Of a stretch of DNA of 64,000 nucleotides, positions 59,317 to 64,000 are shown piece by piece. Every line of letters begins with the position of its first letter. Positions within the stretch are counted from its first letter, which is position 1. Made by a program: the position numbers and the translations under genes. The notes beneath the pieces were generated by a model. The model had not been told where the DNA came from and did no database searches. It saw nothing but the letters and a program-made list of their open reading frames with translations. This DNA comes from Palleronia aestuarii (GTDB lineage: Bacteria > Pseudomonadota > Alphaproteobacteria > Rhodobacterales > Rhodobacteraceae), in the NCBI RefSeq assembly GCF_003253995.1, contig NZ_QKZL01000005.1, forward strand, positions 124,001 through 188,000, read 5' to 3'.

Positions 59317-61854
59317 TCAGGTCTTTGCCGGATCCCGGCCTTCGTCCGGCGTGTCGACCTCCGCGAACAGATCTTCGGGTGCGATCCCGCGTTTCTCGGC
59401 GCTCGCGCGGACGGCACGTTGGACAGCGGAGCTTCGGTTCAGCAGGCGGCGGAACCGGGCCTCGTCCAGCACGAGCAGCGTCGACGGCGCGATGGCCCGT
59501 ACCTCGGCGCGTCGGGCCTTGTTCATCAGGATCGCCATCTGTCCGAACATCTCGCCGCGGCCCAAGCGCCAGGTCTGGCCGGCGGTCTCGAGTTCCACCG
59601 CGCCCGAGGCGATGAAGAACACGCTCCGGGCGGCGCTGTCCTTGCGGAAGATTACCTCGCCCGCGTTGACGTAGCGCGTCTCCAGGGCGCGTCCGAGGCG
59701 CTTGAGGACGGCGTCGTCGAGGTCGGCGAAGAGCGGAAACTGCCTGACCAGTTCGGCCCGCTGCACCGCGATATCGAGGCGGGGACGCTCCTCGGCGACG
59801 GCCCGGCGCGCGTCCAGCGTTTGGATCAGCGCCGTGTAGACCTCGGCGCCGATGAGCCCGTCCTCGCGCATCGCGGCGTATTCCCGCTCTTCCAGGCGCA
59901 ACGCGGTCCGCCGGATGAAGCGCCGCTCCAGTTCCTCGGAATAGCCCGGATACTGCAGTTGCAGTCCCTCGAGCGCGGTCTCGACCATCTCGATCCGCCG
60001 GATCAGGAGTTCGTGCAGCAATTCGGCCACCCGACGACCGTGGATGCGCCGGATGCGTCCGTCGATGAAGGTTCCGAGATCCCGAAGGACCAGGCGCTGC
60101 GACAGCAAGAGCTCGAAGCGGTCCGCGGTGATGCGCGCGAGCGGACCCGAGAGACCGATCCAGCCGTTCAGAAGCACCGCGACGCGAAATCCCTTGCCAT
60201 AGGCGACGCTGCGGCGGGCCGCGCGGTTGTAGCCGTTGCGCCCCTGGCTCCGCGCACCCTCGATCAACCGGTCGGCGTCCGACAGCACCTGTTCGGCCAT
60301 CCGCGCGGAGATGGTCCGCTCGCGCACGCGGACGAGGATCATGTCGCGTTCGTGGCCGGCGAGCGCGATCAGCCCAAGCGTGATGCGGTCGCGGTCGAGG
60401 ATGTCGGCGCTGTCCTCGGCCGATTTGACCGCCGAATCGAGACGCTCGCCGAAGCGTTTGGCCTCGGAGCGTACGGTGTCACGGTTCAGGTCGTAATTCT
60501 CGGTGGTGCGCGCCACGTCCTCGCGCACCGTCTGGAGCGCCACGGCGACCACCTGCCGCGACAGCGCCTCGTCGATGGGAGAGAGCCGGTCGAGGCCCAG
60601 CCTGCCGATCACCCATCTGAGCGTGGTGCCCTGCACGATCAGCGTGAAGAGCGTGAAGCCGGTCGCGAGGATACCCACGACGCGCTGGATGCCGTCGGGG
60701 ACCCGGAAACTCTCGGTCACCGCGAGGGCCAGGGCCAGCGTCACCGCGCCCCGCAGGCCGCCCCAGAGGATCGCGGCGCGATAGGGCCGTTCCACGACCG
60801 GGGAGAGCCTGAGCGCCGAGAGCAACGGCAGGAGGCCGAACAGGATCACGGCCCGCGCGGCGATCGCGGCGAGGATCACGACGCCCACCAGGAGGAAATC
60901 CTCGAGGCGCACCTCCTCCAAGAGCCGCGGGATCAGCAGCGCCGCGAGGATGAAGATCAGCGACCCGGCCCAATGCGCCAGCACGTCCCAGAGCTCGCGG
61001 AGGTTCGTCCAGGATTGGGGCGGCAGGCGTCCGGGCCCCGTCAGGTTCAGGGTGAGGCCTGCCGCGACCACCGCGATGACGCCCGACGCGCCGATGATCT
61101 GCTCCGCGCCGATATAAGCAAGGTAGGGCAGCGCGACAGAGATCGAGATTTGCGCGAGCTCGTGCCGGCTGAAGAGCGCCATCACCCAGACGGCCAGCCG
61201 CGCGATCAGCCACCCCGCGACGACGCCCCCGCCGATGAGCACCGGGAAGCGCGCGAGCGCCTCCCCAAGCTCGGGATCCGGCAGTCCCAGCATGACGAAG
61301 CCCATGAAGAGGCCGAAAAGCGCGATTGCGGCCGCATCGTTGAGAAGGCTCTCGCCCTCGATGATCCGCGCGAGCCGTCGCGGCGCGGAGATCGACCTGA
61401 AGATCGTGACGACTGCGGACGGGTCCGTGGTGGACACGATCGCGCCGATGAGAAGGCAGGCGGCCAGTGGCAGCGTGCTGGCCCAGGACAGCGCATAGCC
61501 CACGCTCAGCGTCGCCACGACCACCGCGACAACCGCGAGCACGATGATCGGCACCCAGTCATCGAGCATCCGTCGCAGGTTCATGCCCAGCGTTGCTTGG
61601 AAGAGGAGCGTCGGCAGGAAGACGTAGAGAAAGACGTTAGACCGGATGGGCAGTCCGAGGATCGCCTCGGCGACGGGGTTCAGGGCATCGGTAAGATCGG
61701 TGCGCAGGAAGAAAATCGCGCCCGCCCCGATCAGCATTCCAAGCACGGCGAGGATCACGCTGAAGGGCAGACGCAAGCGCGCGGCGAGAGGCTCCGCCGC
61801 TCCGATGACGAGAAAGAGGCACGCGATGACCGTGGTGACGAGAACGATATCCAT
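59317..61854 (-). CDS. CPA1-type Na+/H+ antiporter with C-terminal cyclic-nucleotide-binding-like domain
   Basis: The 845-residue protein has an N-terminal transporter (about residues 1-420) with NhaP motifs STTDPSAVVTIFRSI and EGESLLNDAAAIALFGLFMGF. A long cytoplasmic helical region follows, then a cNMP-binding fold at roughly 715-830 (FPLFADLDDAVLKRLGRALETRYVNAGEVIFRKD, FFIASGAVELE). The phosphate-binding cassette reads FGQMAILMNKARRAEV: the glutamate of the usual FGE is glutamine, while an arginine is kept. It should exchange Na+ or K+ for H+ at the inner membrane, with the C-terminal domain regulating it. It is a single-gene unit. Confidence 0.88.
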   Translation of the reverse strand: MDIVLVTTVIACLFLVIGAAEPLAARLRLPFSVILAVLGMLIGAGAIFFLRTDLTDALNPVAEAILGLPIRSNVFLYVFLPTLLFQATLGMNLRRMLDDWVPIIVLAVVAVVVATLSVGYALSWASTLPLAACLLIGAIVSTTDPSAVVTIFRSISAPRRLARIIEGESLLNDAAAIALFGLFMGFVMLGLPDPELGEALARFPVLIGGGVVAGWLIARLAVWVMALFSRHELAQISISVALPYLAYIGAEQIIGASGVIAVVAAGLTLNLTGPGRLPPQSWTNLRELWDVLAHWAGSLIFILAALLIPRLLEEVRLEDFLLVGVVILAAIAARAVILFGLLPLLSALRLSPVVERPYRAAILWGGLRGAVTLALALAVTESFRVPDGIQRVVGILATGFTLFTLIVQGTTLRWVIGRLGLDRLSPIDEALSRQVVAVALQTVREDVARTTENYDLNRDTVRSEAKRFGERLDSAVKSAEDSADILDRDRITLGLIALAGHERDMILVRVRERTISARMAEQVLSDADRLIEGARSQGRNGYNRAARRSVAYGKGFRVAVLLNGWIGLSGPLARITADRFELLLSQRLVLRDLGTFIDGRIRRIHGRRVAELLHELLIRRIEMVETALEGLQLQYPGYSEELERRFIRRTALRLEEREYAAMREDGLIGAEVYTALIQTLDARRAVAEERPRLDIAVQRAELVRQFPLFADLDDAVLKRLGRALETRYVNAGEVIFRKDSAARSVFFIASGAVELETAGQTWRLGRGEMFGQMAILMNKARRAEVRAIAPSTLLVLDEARFRRLLNRSSAVQRAVRASAEKRGIAPEDLFAEVDTPDEGRDPAKT

Positions 61855-62114
61855 GTCGCTCGATTAGCCGGAATCTCGGCACGGGGGAATCGGCAGCGCG
61901 CGGCGGTTGATCACAAAAGGCAGGATTCTCCTCCCTTGTCGTTCGAAACCGTTCCGGCGGTCTTGCATCGCATCCATCCGTCCCGCCGATGACAGCGGCA
62001 TCAACCAATCGGAACCATTCCGGCCCCCGCCTTCTTTCCACCCGCGCAATGACCCATGATGCGGGCCGTGTGCCGCCCGATGCGGTTGCGCGACTTGCAG
62101 CAGAAGGAGACGTC

Positions 62115-62714
62115 ATGAAGGCTTCGAAGTCCCGCCGTTCCGATCACCCGGTCGATCCGATGTTCCTCGAACGCTGGTCGCCGCGGGCCTTCGCTCCGGA
62201 AACCATGCCCAAGGCCGACCTGCTGACCATCCTCGAGGCCGCACGGTGGTCCGCGTCGGCCTTCAACATCCAGCCATGGCGGTTCGTCTGGGCGCGGCGG
62301 GAGACGCCCGACTGGGACCGGCTGCTCGGCCTCCTCGTCGAGAAGAACCGCGATTGGGCGAAGAACGCCTCCGCGATCGTGATCGTCCTGTCGGACAGTC
62401 TTCGCAGGCGCGAGGGGAAGGAGGACGCGCCCTCGGGCACCCATGCCTTCGATACCGGTCTTGCCGCGGCGAGCCTCGTGTTGCAGGCGCAGGCGCTCGG
62501 CTGGTGGGCGCACGGGATGGAGGGGATCGACAAGGCCCGGACGCTCGAGGAGGTGAACGCGCCCGAGGGTTACGAGGTGCAGGTAGCCTTCGCGCTCGGC
62601 CGTCGCGGTGAGCCGGACGACCTGCCGGAAAACCTCCGCGAGCGCGAGGCCCCGAGCGACCGCCTCCCCCTCGGGGCGATCGCCTTCGAGGGCCGGATGG
62701 CACCCCCGTTCTGA
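62115..62714 (+). CDS. Nitroreductase family protein
   Basis: The 199-residue protein has the nitroreductase fold: FLERWSPRAFAPETMPKADLLTILEAARWSASAFNIQPWRFVWARR at the N-terminus (FMN-binding arginine and serine/asparagine residues), WAKNASAIVIVLSD in the middle, and FDTGLAAASLVLQAQALGWWAHGMEGID. Such enzymes use FMN and NAD(P)H to reduce nitro groups, quinones or similar compounds. AAGGAG lies 6 bases before the ATG at 62115. It stands alone between leftward genes. Physiological substrate unknown. Confidence 0.87.
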   Translation: MKASKSRRSDHPVDPMFLERWSPRAFAPETMPKADLLTILEAARWSASAFNIQPWRFVWARRETPDWDRLLGLLVEKNRDWAKNASAIVIVLSDSLRRREGKEDAPSGTHAFDTGLAAASLVLQAQALGWWAHGMEGIDKARTLEEVNAPEGYEVQVAFALGRRGEPDDLPENLREREAPSDRLPLGAIAFEGRMAPPF

Positions 62715-62770
62715 TCTTTCCGACCCTCCGAGAGATCACGTCGAACGGTCGAACGCCGCGCGCGTCATCA

Positions 62771-62804
62771 TCCGCGGGGGCAGGGATCGCCCCGCCCCCG
62801 CGGA
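62771..62804. terminator. GC-rich hairpin between convergent genes
   Basis: A perfect 11-pair stem (TCCGCGGGGGC / GCCCCCGCGGA) with a 12-base loop lies in the 97-base gap between the nitroreductase and the DUF2383 gene, which converge. There is no T-run on either side. It probably ends transcription from both directions or protects message ends. Confidence 0.55.
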
Positions 62805-62811
62805 GGGGCGA

Positions 62812-63234
62812 TCAGGCGAGGGCCTCGGCCTCCTTGATGGTCGCATCGACCTTGGCGCGCTGCTCGACGAGGAACTGCCAGCGCGGCGCGCCGTCCGTCG
62901 CCTCGATCGCGTCGTCATAGGCCGATTTCAGATATCCGTCGCCGCGGGCGCATTCGGCATAGGTCCCGCCGGGGCCGGAGGAAATCGCGTCGCGGAGCTT
63001 GAAGACGCCGCGATGGAGCGCCGCGGCCGTCGATCCGTCCTCGTCCACCGTGACCCCCTCGGCGGAGAGCGCCTCGTGCAGCGTCTGGTGGAAGCCCTCG
63101 CGCTCCGCGATGCAGCGGTCGACGAAATGTCCCAGATCGTCGTCGCCGAGCTGCTCGCGGGCCTGCCGGTAGCCGTCGCGGCTGTCGATCAGCCGGGTAT
63201 GGAGGGTCTGCAGGGCCTTGTCCTTGTCGCTCAT
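62812..63234 (-). CDS. DUF2383/PA2169-family four-helix-bundle protein
   Basis: The 140-residue, highly charged, all-helical protein reads ALQTLHTRLIDSRDGYRQAREQLGDDDLGHFVDRCIAEREGFHQTLHEAL, with paired carboxylate and histidine positions like ferritin-type bundles. It ends YLKSAYDDAIEATDGAPRWQFLVEQRAKVDATIKEAEAL. These match the PA2169/DUF2383 family, often stress-induced and of unknown function. GGGAG precedes the ATG at 63234. It diverges from the oxidoreductase gene at 63371. Confidence 0.85.
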   Translation of the reverse strand: MSDKDKALQTLHTRLIDSRDGYRQAREQLGDDDLGHFVDRCIAEREGFHQTLHEALSAEGVTVDEDGSTAAALHRGVFKLRDAISSGPGGTYAECARGDGYLKSAYDDAIEATDGAPRWQFLVEQRAKVDATIKEAEALA

Positions 63235-63370
63235 CTCGATGCTCCCTTGATGATGATCGTGTCACGCGCCCAACGGTGAACGCGGCGGGGCGGTCCCGGA
63301 TTTCGATGCGACCTTGCGCCACAAGCGGCATCGGTCAGGATGGCCGCGACCAGCCCTTGGGGGAACCGCC

Positions 63371-64000
63371 ATGCCGCACGACCCGCTTCTCGAACCCTAC
63401 CGCCTGAAACATCTGACGCTCCGAAATCGTCTGATGATCACCTCCCACGAGCCCGCCTATGCCGAGGACGGGATGCCGAAGGAGCGCTACCGTGCCTACC
63501 ACGCGGAACGCGCCCGGGCGGGGATCGCGCTGACGATGACGGCGGGTTCCGCCGCCGTGTCGCGCGACAGCCCGCCCGCCTTCAACAACATCCTCGCCTG
63601 GAAGGACGAGGTGGTGGGCTGGATGCGGGCGCTGGCCGACGAATGCCACGGCCACGGCGCGGCGGTGATGATCCAGCTCACCCATCTGGGCCGTCGCACC
63701 CGCTGGGACCGTGGCGACTGGCTTCCCGTCGTCTCGGCGGGCCACGCGCGGGAGCCCGCCCACCGGGCGTTTCCGAAGGTGGTCGAGGACTGGGACATCG
63801 CCCGCATCGTGGCGGATTACGCGGATGCGGCGGAGCGGATGCGGGATGCGGGTCTCGACGGGATCGAGATCGAATCCTACGGCCATTTCATGGATCAGTT
63901 CTGGTCGCCGCTCACGAACGACCTCCAGACCGAGTATGGCGGATCCCTCGAGAACCGGATGCGCTTCACCTTCGACGTGCTCCGCGCGATCCGCGAGCGG
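63371..64000 (+). CDS. Old Yellow Enzyme-family NADH:flavin oxidoreductase, cut by window end
   Basis: The first 210 residues of an FMN TIM-barrel enzyme are visible, with no stop before the window ends. Segments include PYRLKHLTLRNRLMITSHEPAYAEDGMPKERYRAYHAERARAGIALTMTAGSAAVSRDSP, VMIQLTHLGRRTRWDRGDW, DGIEIESYGHFMDQFWSP and EYGGSLENRMRF. The TSHEPAYAEDG and QLTHLGRR stretches resemble the DgcA-type demethylases (dimethylglycine, N-methylproline) and related 2,4-dienoyl-CoA reductase-like proteins. Full-length relatives are about 650 residues with a C-terminal FAD/NAD domain outside the window. Substrate is a guess. Confidence 0.83.
   Translation, partial: MPHDPLLEPYRLKHLTLRNRLMITSHEPAYAEDGMPKERYRAYHAERARAGIALTMTAGSAAVSRDSPPAFNNILAWKDEVVGWMRALADECHGHGAAVMIQLTHLGRRTRWDRGDWLPVVSAGHAREPAHRAFPKVVEDWDIARIVADYADAAERMRDAGLDGIEIESYGHFMDQFWSPLTNDLQTEYGGSLENRMRFTFDVLRAIRER

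Noticed and set aside
59260-61992. Rightward open frame of 910 codons opposite the antiporter
   Set aside because: It is rich in H, R, D, Q and E with no recognisable motif and is the shadow of the antiporter gene, which has clear membrane helices and transporter motifs.
1-64000. CRISPR arrays, tRNA/rRNA genes, prophage or intact insertion sequences
   Set aside because: No regularly spaced repeats, cloverleaf-like RNA genes, integrases or transposases were recognised while reading the window; short tRNAs could still have been missed by eye.

Overview
This is a very GC-rich, densely packed chromosomal window from an alphaproteobacterium. The tripartite carboxylate transporters (TRAP and TTT), many ABC uptake systems for sugars and acids, 4-base start/stop overlaps and overall gene content suggest the Rhodobacteraceae/Roseobacter group. 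The sequence alone does not fix the genus. I saw no rRNA, tRNA, CRISPR array, phage or intact insertion sequence. Both edges cut genes: a UPF0280 gene on the left and an Old Yellow Enzyme-type oxidoreductase on the right.

Layout. 1-10.5 kb (+): a catabolic locus with a UPF0280 protein, an 'amino acid synthesis' (PF06684) protein, a vanillate-demethylase-like Rieske oxygenase, a branched-chain-type ABC importer with fused LivH-LivM permease, a MarR regulator and a DctPQM TRAP transporter. 10.5-12.3 kb (-): a PQQ-dependent sugar dehydrogenase with a dihaem cytochrome c. 12.5-14.6 kb (+): a DUF4212/sodium:solute symporter pair ending in a clear hairpin terminator. 14.7-16.1 kb (-): a DHA2-type MFS transporter.

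16.2-27.2 kb is the most distinctive region, an apparently complete C30 carotenoid pathway. hpnC-hpnD-hpnE (squalene synthesis) read left. Divergently, a secreted DUF2141 protein, CrtN-like and CrtP-like desaturase/oxidase, an acyltransferase, a glycosyltransferase and a PAPS-dependent sulfotransferase read right in overlapping frames, and a convergent aldehyde dehydrogenase closes the block. The gene set parallels staphyloxanthin synthesis, with HpnCDE in place of CrtM and with an added sulfotransferase. The inferred product is an acidic C30 glyco-carotenoid, possibly acylated and sulfated.

27.3-33.5 kb (-): a metallo-beta-lactamase-fold hydrolase, a sugar ABC importer without an ATPase, a DadA-like oxidase and a TetR regulator. 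33.7-42.1 kb (-): two operons, Gfo/Idh-DUF993-isomerase and tctCBA-isomerase-enolase. Both are preceded by related palindromes, so they probably form one regulon for an unidentified sugar acid. 42.2-45.5 kb (-): a GH15 glycosidase with glucose-6-phosphate dehydrogenase. 45.6-49.8 kb: an EmrAB-like efflux pair and a separate MFS transporter. 49.9-58.9 kb: a GntR-controlled locus for uptake and non-phosphorylative oxidation of a deoxy-sugar such as L-fucose or L-rhamnose. 59-64 kb: an Na+/H+ antiporter with a cyclic-nucleotide-binding-like domain, a nitroreductase, a DUF2383 protein and the start of an OYE-family demethylase-like gene.
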